Positions 1 through 6,389 of a stretch of 6,550 bases of DNA are shown here, one piece after another. Within the stretch, counting starts at the first letter, position 1, and each line of letters opens with the position of its first letter. The DNA is from Pseudomonadota bacterium (GTDB lineage Bacteria; Pseudomonadota; Alphaproteobacteria; Rhizobiales; Rhizobiaceae): the NCBI GenBank assembly GCA_023435335.1, contig JAEYRU010000049.1, forward strand, positions 1-6,550, in the 5' to 3' direction. The translations under genes and the position numbers were made by a program. A model generated the notes under the pieces. The model searched no databases, was not told the DNA's origin, and was given only the letters and a program-made list of their open reading frames with translations.

Positions 1-2090
1 TTCCCTCGTCGTTCCTGATGGGCATCCTGGCGCTCGGAATGATGGGCTTCACGATCAACATGATCGTGCTGTTCAGCCTGATCCTGGCGGTCGGCATGCT
101 GGTCGACGACGCCATCATCGTCACCGAATACGCGGAACGCCGGATGACGGAAGGCATGCCGAAGGAACTCGCCTTCGAAGAAGCGGCAAAGCGCATGGCG
201 GGCCCGGTGATCGCGGCCACCATGACGCGCATCGCGGCGTTCTAGCCGCTGCTGTTCTGGCCGGGCATCATCGGCGACTTCATGAAGTATCTGCCGATCA
301 CGCTGATCGTCACGCTGGCGGCGTCGATGCTCTATGCGCTGGTGTTCACCCCGACGCTGGGGGCGATCTTCGCGAAGGCGCATGTCCACGACGAGCACAG
401 CGCGCCGCGCGACGGCTGGTACATGGCAGTCGCAAAGCGCGCGATACAGTTTCCCAAGACCGTGCTGCTCCTCACCGTCGGACTGCTCGTGGGTGTGCAG
501 ATCGCATACAGCGAATACGGCGCCGGCGTTGAATTCTTCCCGGCGGTCGAGCCCGACTACGGCCTGCTCTACGTGCACGCCCGGGGCAACCTGTCGCTTG
601 CGGAGATGGACGCGGCCACGAAGGAGGCCGAGAACAGGCTGCTCGGCTGGCCGGGCATCGAGTCGGTCTACACCCGGGTGGGCAAGACACAGGGCGGCGG
701 CGCCGACATCCCCGAGGATGTGGTGGGCGTCATCCAGTACGAGTTCATCGACTGGCGCGAGCGCAAGCCGGCCAACGACATCCTGAGCGACCTGCGCGTG
801 GTCATGGCCGGCATTCCCGGCGTTGACGTCGAAGTGCGCGTGCCGGACGCCGGTCCGCCGCAGGGCAAGCCGATCCAGGTGCGCCTCTCGGCGATGGATC
901 CGGCGGGGCTCGACGAGAAGGCGCGAGCGGTCGCCGCTCGCATCGCGGACATACCGGGCGTGATCGACATCTCGGACGGCCTGCCGCCGCCCGGCGTCGA
1001 CTGGGCGCTCGAGGTCGACCGCACCAAGGCGGCGCGCTACGGCATAAGCCCGGCCTCCGTGGGAACGGTCGTGCAACTCGTCACCACGGGCCTGAAGCTA
1101 ACGGACTACCGCCCGGCCGGCGCCGACGATGCGGTCGACATCAGGCTGAGGCTGCCCGAGGACCGGCGCACCCTGGCCGCGCTCGACCAGCTTCGCGTGG
1201 AAACGGCGCAGGGTTCCGTGCCCATCTCCAACTTCGTCACGCGCAAGGCCGAGCCGCGGACCGGCACGCTCAATCGCATCGACGGCGAGCGTACGATCGT
1301 GGTGCAGGCGAACGTCGCCTCCGGCCTGCAGGTGGCCGAAGTGCAGCAGCAGGTGTCCCGCGCCATCGCAGAAATGGATCTCGGCAACGCGCGTTGGAAA
1401 CTCGCCGGCTCCAGCCAGGAGAGCGAGGAGGCGAGCTCGTTCCTCACCGGGGCGTTCGGCGCCGCGATCTTCCTGATCTTCGTGGTGCTGCTTGCACAGT
1501 TCAACAAGTTCACCAGCGTCTTCCTCGTGCTGATGACGGTTGTCATGGCGACGATCGGCGTGTTCCTGGGCATGCTGCTGACGGGCCAGACCTTCGTCAT
1601 CGTCATGTCGGGCATCGGCGTGATCGCGCTGGCCGGCGTCGTGGTGAACAACAACATCGTGCTGATCGACACCTATGACCGGTTGCGCTCCGACGGCTGG
1701 AACAAGGTCGATGCGATCCTACAGACCTGCCGCGAGCGTGCACGGCCTGTGGTGCTGACCGCGCTCTCGGCCATTCTCGGCGTTCTTCCGATCGCCTTCG
1801 GCCTTGGTCTCGAGCTGTTTCACCACGAGACCACGATCAACGCACCGTCCACGCAATGGTGGATCGCGCTGTCGTCGGCGATCGTCTACGGCCTTGCCTT
1901 CGCGACCGTGCTGACGCTGGTCGTGACCCCGGCGGCGCTGATGGTGTTCACCCGCGAAACGCTGCCGGCGGGCGAGCAGCGCCGCAGCCTGCTCTCCCGC
2001 CTGTTCCGGCGCGGCAAGGGCGCCAGTGCGCAGGAAGAGGCCGCAAACGCGGATATTCCGGCGATCAGCTACCCGAAGGCGGCGGAGTAG
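1..2090 (+). pseudogene. RND efflux permease, 5' truncated by window, interrupted by in-frame TAG
   Basis: Inner-membrane subunit of a tripartite RND (AcrB/HAE-like) proton-driven efflux pump. The frame is open from position 3 and its start lies upstream of the window. TM4 carries the proton-relay pair in GMLVDDAIIVTEYAERR (Asp-Asp at 105-110). A TAG at 243-245 falls inside TM5 between IAAF and PLLFWPGI. The same frame then runs 614 codons with no further stop. It covers TM6, TM7 and the motif VEFFPAVEPDYG that opens the second periplasmic porter loop, then TM8-TM10 with AGVVVNNNIVLIDTY (Asn triplet at 1647-1655, where AcrB has its TM10 lysine), and APSTQWW before TM12. Because both halves share one frame, this is a nonsense codon and not a frameshift. 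The first ATG after it (282) has no clear ribosome site, and a product from there would lack TM1-TM5. It may be a recent pseudogene, a sequencing error, or a suppressed amber codon. The adaptor gene would be expected upstream. The substrate cannot be read from the sequence. Confidence 0.88.
243..245 (+). other. premature amber codon in the RND permease frame
   Basis: The codon is TAG, preceded by ...ATC GCG GCG TTC and followed by CCG CTG CTG TTC TGG. RND relatives have a hydrophobic residue here, often Leu in an AAFLPLLFW-like stretch (from memory of the family). A TTG to TAG change would be a single substitution. Flanking protein similarity is continuous on both sides without loss or gain of residues. 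Confidence 0.9.
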
Positions 2091-2117
2091 GGGCCCGGCC
2101 CTTCGCAGCAGGACCAG

Positions 2118-2145
2118 GAACGGCGCGGAACCACCCGCGCCGTTC
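2118..2145 (+). terminator. GC-rich hairpin after the RND gene
   Basis: Perfect 11-bp inverted repeat GAACGGCGCGG / CCGCGCCGTTC (2118-2128 and 2135-2145) with a 6-nt loop, starting 27 bp after the RND stop codon. The stem is strong, but the sequence after it (GCGCATTCT) has only a poor U-tract. It may be an imperfect intrinsic terminator, or a 3'-end stabilising hairpin that lets some transcription reach the small gene downstream. Confidence 0.5.
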
Positions 2146-2189
2146 GCGCATTCTAGGCGTGTAAGTTCCGCTTCGGGAAAGGAAACGCC

Positions 2190-2348
2190 ATGTCCCTCGG
2201 CACCATTCTTCTCATTATTCTTGTTTTGCTACTCCTCGGCGCCATCCCTGCCTGGCCCTATTCGACCGGCTGGGGTTACGGCCCCTCGGGCATCCTCGGC
2301 GTGGTGCTGGTCGTGGTGCTCATTCTTGTCCTGCTAGGCAGGATCTAG
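2190..2348 (+). CDS. DUF3309-type 52-residue membrane micro-protein
   Basis: The 52-residue protein begins MSLGTILLIILVLLLLGAIP, continues with AWPYSTGWGYGPSG, and ends in a second hydrophobic stretch closing with LLGRI. This is the pattern I know from DUF3309 proteins: two short hydrophobic segments (about residues 4-19 and 35-50) around a central Trp/Tyr/Gly-rich turn with the W-P-Y-S and GWGYGPSG signatures. It is probably an inner-membrane micro-protein; the family has no established function to my knowledge. An AAAGGAA ribosome site (2178-2184) lies 5 nt before the ATG. The gene starts 99 bp after the RND frame and is followed directly by a strong terminator, so it may be its own unit or the tail of the RND transcript. 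The length is normal for the family. Confidence 0.85.
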   Translation: MSLGTILLIILVLLLLGAIPAWPYSTGWGYGPSGILGVVLVVVLILVLLGRI

Positions 2349-2366
2349 AAACTTCAGGCAACAGCG

Positions 2367-2399
2367 AAAGAGGCCGCCGGCTGCCCGGCGGCCTCTTTT
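2367..2399. terminator. bidirectional intrinsic terminator
   Basis: Perfect 14-bp stem AAAGAGGCCGCCGG / CCGGCGGCCTCTTT (2367-2380 and 2385-2398) with loop CTGC, followed by one more T. The A-rich left foot and T-rich right foot give a U-run on either strand. It sits 18 bp after the DUF3309 stop and 15 bp beyond the stop of the opposing SDR gene, so it can end both convergent transcripts. Confidence 0.85.
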
Positions 2400-2413
2400 G
2401 CATGGTGCAGGCC

Positions 2414-3370
2414 TCAGGCTGCCTTGCCGATGGCCTCGTCAAGGGCGAGATCCGCGATCGCCTGGCGTAGCGCGGCGACCGGATCTGTGGAGGGAAGGGG
2501 TCCCAGCAGCGCGCGAAGCCGGCTGCCGTCTAGAGAATGCGGCGTGCGCCACAGGTAGGACATGATGGCTATCTCGCGCATCATCGGGCTGGCCAGTCCG
2601 GCCGCGCGCAGCAGCACCCAGGGCACGCCGGCGCGCTTCAGGCTGCGTCCGGCCGCCGTCTCGACCGCCCGCTTCATCTCCTCGCCGGTCAGCGTGTGCC
2701 CTTCGAAGTGGAAGCGCTCGAACTTGCCCAGTTCGCCGCGCCGCTCGGCCAGGGCGACGAAGGCCCTGCCGAGGTCGGGCAGGTAGGCAAAGGCATGCGG
2801 CAGGTCCATCGGACCCGGCCAGACGAAGGTATCCTTCCTGAGCTTCGCCAGGATGATGAGATCGAGCCAGCTGCCGGGCTTGCCGCCGCCGTAGAAGTCG
2901 CCAGCGCGCAGCACCATCGTCTGGATGCCGCGCTGCCCCGCGATGTCGCGGAAGAGGTCTTCCATGGCGATCCGGATCCTCGCCTTCTCGGTCGACGGTA
3001 CTTGCGGGGCGTCCTCGGTGGTGCCGGGAGCGATCGGATAGCCGAAATTGTAGACGTTGCCGGGCATCATGTGGGTTGCACCGGCGGCGTCGACCGCGGC
3101 CGCGACGTTTTCGGCCATCGGCAGCACCTTCTCCGACCATTCCGTGTATTCCGGGTTAAGGCAGTTGAGCACCACCTCCGCGCCCGCGCAGGCTTCGATC
3201 AGCGCCGCCCTGTCGAGGGCGTCTGCGTGCACCGCTACCACCCCGGGGGCGAGCTGCGCGACTCTCGCGTTGCGCGCTACGCCCCGGACCCGCCATCCGG
3301 CTTCGACGAAGGCGCGCGAAGCTGCGTCGCCGATCCTGCCCGCCGCACCGAGTATCACTATCGTCCGCAT
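2414..3370 (-). CDS. NAD(P)-binding atypical SDR / epimerase-like protein
   Basis: A 318-residue cytosolic protein with an N-terminal Rossmann fold. VILGAAGRIG (residues 5-14) is the GxxGxxG dinucleotide loop, Arg33 after strand 2 suggests NADP(H), and Asp50 is the usual adenine-contacting acidic residue. The middle (PGNVYNFGYP at 103-112, TTEDAP at 117-122, then an RIRIAMEDL helix) follows the extended-SDR layout, but a Tyr-xxx-Lys catalytic pair is not evident. Aligning on Glu137 puts Lys129 and Arg133 at those positions. The C-terminal half (WLDLIILAKL, LPHAFAYLPDLGRAFVAL) resembles the substrate domain of NAD-dependent epimerase/dehydratase relatives. The start is supported by AAGGAG (3377-3382 on the complement) 6 nt before the ATG. 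It is divergent from the LysR gene, which probably regulates it. The substrate is unknown; it could be a reductase, an isomerase or a non-catalytic NADP sensor. Confidence 0.85.
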   Translation of the reverse strand: MRTIVILGAAGRIGDAASRAFVEAGWRVRGVARNARVAQLAPGVVAVHADALDRAALIEACAGAEVVLNCLNPEYTEWSEKVLPMAENVAAAVDAAGATHMMPGNVYNFGYPIAPGTTEDAPQVPSTEKARIRIAMEDLFRDIAGQRGIQTMVLRAGDFYGGGKPGSWLDLIILAKLRKDTFVWPGPMDLPHAFAYLPDLGRAFVALAERRGELGKFERFHFEGHTLTGEEMKRAVETAAGRSLKRAGVPWVLLRAAGLASPMMREIAIMSYLWRTPHSLDGSRLRALLGPLPSTDPVAALRQAIADLALDEAIGKAA

Positions 3371-3409
3371 GCCTGTCTCCTTGTGTGCTGTGCGTCGAAC
3401 ATGCGGCGC

Positions 3410-3437
3410 TTGCGGATGAATGGAAATTGCATATCTT
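3410..3437 (+). promoter_or_regulatory. candidate promoter of the LysR gene
   Basis: TTGCGG (3410-3415) and TATCTT (3432-3437) are separated by 16 bp. Transcription would begin near 3444, about 22 nt before the LysR ATG. The match to the sigma-70 consensus is moderate, and no better pair is visible in the 95-bp intergenic region. Confidence 0.3.
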
Positions 3438-3451
3438 CGCCGCCTGGATAT
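3431..3451. promoter_or_regulatory. inverted repeat ATATC-N11-GATAT, candidate LysR operator
   Basis: Perfect 5-bp arms (3431-3435 and 3447-3451) around an 11-nt centre. One further pair matches after a mismatch (GC on the left, TC on the right). It lies in the divergent LysR/SDR region and overlaps the proposed LysR -10, where autorepressing LysR proteins usually bind. The spacing is T-N13-A rather than the classical T-N11-A, so the assignment is tentative. Confidence 0.35.
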
Positions 3452-3465
3452 TCGAGAATGAATAG

Positions 3466-4359
3466 ATGCAGACGGCCGACCTCGACTGGAATCTGATCAA
3501 GAGCTTCGTGGCAGTGGCGGAAGCAGGCAGCCTTTCCGGCGCGGCGCGGCGGCTATCCGCCAGTCAGCCCACGCTGGGACGCCATGTCGGCGAGCTCGAA
3601 GCGGCGCTCGGCCTTACGCTGTTCCTGCGGGGCCGCGGCGGTTACGAACTCACCGAAAGCGGCATGGCGTTGCTCGACCGGGCCAGAGCAATGGGAGAGC
3701 AGGCGGCGGCCTTCGGACGTCTAGCGGAGGGCAAGACCGAGAGGATCGCCGGCAGCGTGCGCATCACCGCCAGCGAGATCGTGGCGGCCTACGTGCTGCC
3801 GGAAATCGCCGCTCGACTGGCGCGCGAGGAGCCGGAAATCGAGGTCGAGATCGTCGCGTCGAACCAGGTGGAGAACCTGCTCAGGCGGGACGCGGACATC
3901 GCGGTGCGCATGGCGGAGCCGGCGCAGCTCGATCTCGTCGTCCGCAAGGTTGCCGACCTGCCCCTGACGGCCTGCGCGGCCCGCTCCTATCTTGACCGGC
4001 GCGGCCGGCCGGAGCGCGCCGAGGAGATGATCGACCACGACCTGGTCGGCTACGATCGAGGCATGGAACTGATCGACGGCTTCGCCGCTTTCGGCATCGC
4101 GATCGACCGGAACGCCTTCCGCTTCCGCACCGACAACCAGATCGTGTTCTGGGAGGCGGTTAAGGCCGGCAACGGCATCGGCTTCGCGCAGGCATCGCTG
4201 GTCAGGCGAACGCCCACCGTGGAGGCGATCCTTCCGGGCCTTCCGCTGCCCTCGCTTCCGATGTGGATCGCGATGCACCGCGACGTGCGTACCAGCGCCC
4301 GCATCAGGCGGGTCGCCGATTTCCTCTTCGCCGAACTGAAGGCCTATTCGGCTGGCTGA
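3466..4359 (+). CDS. LysR-family transcriptional regulator
   Basis: 297 residues, the usual LysR length. The N-terminal winged helix-turn-helix is clear: DLDWNLIKSFVAVAEAGSLS leads into AARRLSASQPTLGRHVGELE (about residues 26-45, recognition helix around S33-L44), then LGLTLFLRGRGGYELTESG (wing, 48-66) and an Ala-rich dimerisation helix to about residue 88. Residues 90-297 form a periplasmic-binding-like effector domain (GSVRITASEIVAAYVLPEIAAR, RDADIAVRM, AVKAGNGIGFA). The ATG at 3466 gives the standard short leader before the HTH. No strong Shine-Dalgarno sequence is visible (only GAGAATGAAT upstream). It is divergent from the SDR gene, the classic arrangement for a LysR protein and its target. 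Its stop codon lies inside the 3' end of the opposing MFS gene. The effector is unknown. Confidence 0.93.
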   Translation: MQTADLDWNLIKSFVAVAEAGSLSGAARRLSASQPTLGRHVGELEAALGLTLFLRGRGGYELTESGMALLDRARAMGEQAAAFGRLAEGKTERIAGSVRITASEIVAAYVLPEIAARLAREEPEIEVEIVASNQVENLLRRDADIAVRMAEPAQLDLVVRKVADLPLTACAARSYLDRRGRPERAEEMIDHDLVGYDRGMELIDGFAAFGIAIDRNAFRFRTDNQIVFWEAVKAGNGIGFAQASLVRRTPTVEAILPGLPLPSLPMWIAMHRDVRTSARIRRVADFLFAELKAYSAG

Positions 4360-5510
4360 GCGACGCGGAAGTCGGCCACGCGGGCGTTGCCGGCCATCAG
4401 GAAGACGACGACGAGCAGCAGCGACAGCGTCACGAAAACCGGAGCGAAATTGGTGCGCTCGCCGATGAAACCGATGGCCGAAGGCGCGACGAGAATGCCG
4501 GAGTAACCCATCAGCGTCACCGTCGACAGGCCGGCGCCTGCCGCGACCCCCTGATGATTGCCCGCGGCCGAAAAGGCGATCGGCACCATGTTGGCTATGC
4601 CTATGCCGCTGAGCGCGAAAGCCGCGATCGCCACCCAGGCGTTGGGCGCGAAGCCTGCCCCGAACATGCCCGCCGCCGCCACGAGACTGGAGACGCGCAG
4701 GGTGGTCACCGCGCCGAAGCGGTTGCGCACGCCGTCGCCGAGGAAACGCATCAGGGCCATGGTGGCCGAAAAGGCGGCGAAGGCGAAGCCGGCGACCGCG
4801 ATGTCGCTGCCCAGTTCCTGCTGCAGATAGAGCGCCGCCCAGTCGAGTACCGCGCCCTCGGGAATCATCGAGAACAGGGCGATGACGCCGGTGAGATAGA
4901 CAGCGGCGGTGCGCGGCAATGCGTAGGGCGCCTTGTGCGCGACCGGCTGCACGTCCTCGGCGACTATGTGGCGCAGCGCGACGGCGACAATGATCACCGT
5001 CAGCGCGGTCACCACCGCCGCGTGCATGACGTGCCCGTATTGCTGGATCGCTATGCCGCCCATCCCCCCGCCGGCGAAGCCGCCAAGGCTCCAGAATCCG
5101 TGCGAGGAGGACATGATGGCGCGCCGCAACCGCCCCTCCACCGCCACCGCGTTGGCGTTCATGGCGACATCCATTCCGCCGATCAGCGCGCCGAACAGGA
5201 ACATGGTCACCGTGGCGACGACGACGTTGCCGGCGAGCGCCACGGCCAGCAGCGCGAAGGAGCAGAAGACCGCGAACAGGCGCAGCACGGCGCGCGATCC
5301 GTAGCGGTGGATCAGCCAGCCGCACCAAGGCATGGCGGCGAGCGCGCCGAGGCCGAACACCAGGATCAGAAGGCCGAGCGTGAATTCGGTGATTTCGAGC
5401 CGCGTCAGGAAGACGGGTATCTGCGGCGCCCAGCTTCCGGTCAGGAAACCGTTCGCGAAGAACATCGCCGCGACCGCCCAACGGCCACGCCGTGCGAGTT
5501 TGTCAGCCAT
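4344..5510 (-). CDS. MFS transporter, YbjJ-like
   Basis: A 388-residue inner-membrane carrier of about 12 hydrophobic segments, normal for the major facilitator superfamily. Segment 1 includes WAVAAMFFANGFLTGSWAPQ (about 11-30), which is typical of YbjJ-like carriers. GWLIHRYGSR (64-73) is MFS motif A between TM2 and TM3. GGMDVAMNANAVAVEG (111-126) followed by IMSSSHGFWSLGG (132-144) is the family signature in TM4-TM5. A central cytoplasmic loop lies near AEDVQPVAHKAPYALPR, and the second six-helix half follows. The start is supported by AAGGGA (5515-5520 on the complement), 4 nt before the ATG. The carrier probably exports or imports a small metabolite; homologues are annotated only broadly, so the substrate is unknown. 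It has its own promoter with a palindromic operator candidate. Its last 16 bp overlap the LysR gene tail to tail. Confidence 0.92.
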   Translation of the reverse strand: MADKLARRGRWAVAAMFFANGFLTGSWAPQIPVFLTRLEITEFTLGLLILVFGLGALAAMPWCGWLIHRYGSRAVLRLFAVFCSFALLAVALAGNVVVATVTMFLFGALIGGMDVAMNANAVAVEGRLRRAIMSSSHGFWSLGGFAGGGMGGIAIQQYGHVMHAAVVTALTVIIVAVALRHIVAEDVQPVAHKAPYALPRTAAVYLTGVIALFSMIPEGAVLDWAALYLQQELGSDIAVAGFAFAAFSATMALMRFLGDGVRNRFGAVTTLRVSSLVAAAGMFGAGFAPNAWVAIAAFALSGIGIANMVPIAFSAAGNHQGVAAGAGLSTVTLMGYSGILVAPSAIGFIGERTNFAPVFVTLSLLLVVVFLMAGNARVADFRVAQPAE

Positions 5511-5545
5511 TTCGTCCCTTTGTTACGCTGGTCCCGTGTGGGCGG

Positions 5546-5573
5546 AAGCTAAATCGATTTAATTTGCTGTCAA
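5546..5573 (-). promoter_or_regulatory. sigma-70-like promoter of the MFS gene
   Basis: On the minus strand a perfect TTGACA -35 (5568-5573) is followed after 16 bp by TAGCTT (5546-5551) as -10. Transcription would begin near 5539, about 29 nt before the MFS ATG. The region is conspicuously AT-rich against its GC-rich surroundings. The -35 is a full match and the -10 is weak, which fits a regulated promoter. Confidence 0.5.
5550..5561. promoter_or_regulatory. perfect palindrome TAAATCGATTTA, candidate LacI-type operator
   Basis: A 12-bp perfect dyad with a central CG. The core AATCGATT fits the AAnCGnTT centre common to LacI/GalR-family operators (family knowledge). It fills the spacer and touches the -10 of the MFS promoter, so a bound protein would block RNA polymerase. 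No LacI-type gene is inside the window, so the regulator would be encoded elsewhere. Confidence 0.5.
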
Positions 5574-5590
5574 GCCGCGCAATGCGCGGC
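5574..5590 (-). terminator. short GC hairpin, possible weak terminator of the secreted-protein gene
   Basis: Perfect 7-bp inverted repeat GCCGCGC / GCGCGGC with a 3-nt loop. On the minus strand it begins 18 bp after the stop of the 204-residue gene and directly abuts the MFS -35 box. There is no real U-tract (TTGACAG follows), so termination would be weak. It may instead simply insulate the MFS promoter. Confidence 0.35.
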
Positions 5591-5608
5591 AATCATTGGG
5601 CCAGCAGT

Positions 5609-6223
5609 TCACTGGGCCACCCGGTTGAAGGAGGGAACCGGCACCGTTCCCTGGTCGATGGCCGGCTGGTCGGCGCCGCAGGCGAAATCGCGTGCCTGGC
5701 CGTCGGCTATCCGGCGCGCCTTGTCGTTGGCGTTGGGGTTGCCGGTCGCCACCACATAGCCGACCACGCAGCCCTCGCGCTCGAAAGGCTGCCCGACCTT
5801 CTCCACGACCAGCACCTCGGTCTCGATGTCCGGGTCCTCCGGATCGCTGACGAACCAGCGATGGATCGTGGCGAAGGGCACCTTGTGGCCGCTGCTGTCG
5901 TCCAGCCGCCATTCGATCCGGGGCCCCGCTCGGTTGAAAGCGTCGAAGCTCTCCCAGACCGGCGCGAGGTCGCCCCCCGGCGGATGGCCGTAGAACAGCG
6001 ATTCACGGACGTCGCCGTAATAGATGAAGACCGGATAGCCGCGGTGGCCATTGCAGACGAGGTTGGCCCAGTCGCCGCCCTCCTCGCCCTCAGCCGGTGC
6101 GGAAAAGGTCGTGCAGTCCTTCTCCGCATCGAGGTCGGTGTAGGCGCTGGAAACGTCCGCGTGAGCGCCCGAGGAGATCAGTACGGCGGAGGCGACGGCG
6201 ATTGCCGGCATTGCGAAACGCAT
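5609..6223 (-). CDS. secreted hypothetical protein with four cysteines
   Basis: A 204-residue protein that I do not recognise as a named family. Residues 1-22 form a Sec signal peptide: a short basic start (Arg2), a hydrophobic core of Ala, Val, Ile and Leu, and an A-H-A site before Asp23. The mature part is acidic, with no membrane segments. It has exactly four cysteines (37, 57, 152, 182), compatible with two disulfides in the periplasm. An aromatic-rich segment GYPVFIYYGDVRESLFYG (62-79) and WESFDAF suggest a compact beta-rich domain. The later stretch FATIHRWFVSD...TEVLVVEKV looks like paired beta strands, and GCVVGYVVATGNPNANDKAR follows. The start ATG is preceded by GAGGG at 8 nt. It lies upstream of the MFS gene on the same strand with 98 bp between them, so co-transcription is possible but the MFS gene has its own promoter. 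No enzymatic motif is visible. Confidence 0.8.
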   Translation of the reverse strand: MRFAMPAIAVASAVLISSGAHADVSSAYTDLDAEKDCTTFSAPAEGEEGGDWANLVCNGHRGYPVFIYYGDVRESLFYGHPPGGDLAPVWESFDAFNRAGPRIEWRLDDSSGHKVPFATIHRWFVSDPEDPDIETEVLVVEKVGQPFEREGCVVGYVVATGNPNANDKARRIADGQARDFACGADQPAIDQGTVPVPSFNRVAQ

Positions 6224-6247
6224 CGAAAAGGCCCTCGTGACGCCTGC

Positions 6248-6261
6248 AGACTAGCTGGTCT
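6248..6261. repeat. imperfect palindrome upstream of the secreted-protein gene
   Basis: AGACTAGCTGGTCT is a 14-bp dyad with one mismatched pair (T/G at the fifth position from each end), 24 bp ahead of the 204-residue gene's ATG. It could be a regulator site in the leader or core promoter. A very weak TTCAAT-N17-TAGTCT promoter on the minus strand overlaps it. Confidence 0.2.
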
Positions 6262-6298
6262 GGATACGGGATTGAAGGGGCGGGCGGCATCCCACGTC

Positions 6299-6326
6299 AT
6301 GCGCACCGCGCATGGCCGGTGCGTAT
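6299..6326. repeat. inverted repeat in the divergent intergenic region
   Basis: Arms ATGCGCACCG (6299-6308) and CGGTGCGTAT (6317-6326) are complementary at 9 of 10 positions (one G-T) with an 8-nt centre. It lies in the middle of the 166-bp region (6224-6389) between the divergent secreted-protein and GNAT genes. It may be an operator or a transcript hairpin. I see no convincing full promoter for either gene in the rest of this region. Confidence 0.35.
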
Positions 6327-6389
6327 CGCGCCGTTTTGCCCCAGTGGTCCTTGCCGAAGCCCGATTCCCGCGACTATGGTGGCGATGCG

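Noticed and set aside
243..245. TAG read as pyrrolysine, or a natural split into a two-gene RND pump
   Set aside because: Nothing suggests pyrrolysine use here. A natural split inside TM5 without a ribosome site for the second half is unlikely; a mutation or error is simpler.
1106..1672. 188-codon minus-strand frame inside the RND gene
   Set aside because: It is a Ser/Thr/Met-rich mirror of the RND membrane segments, with no independent support.
2537..3496. 319-codon open frame on the plus strand opposite the SDR gene
   Set aside because: It is antisense to a gene with an intact Rossmann motif and good ribosome site, and it overlaps the start of the LysR gene. There is no protein-like pattern.
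3721..5481. 586-codon open frame on the minus strand covering the LysR and MFS genes
   Set aside because: It is rich in Arg, Gly and Pro with no recognisable domain, and it runs out of frame or antisense to two well-supported genes. It is a typical shadow frame in GC-rich DNA.
4263..5552. 429-codon open frame on the plus strand opposite the MFS gene
   Set aside because: The composition is low complexity (His, Arg, Gly, Asp, Glu), there is no family pattern, and it is fully antisense to a clear 12-TM transporter.
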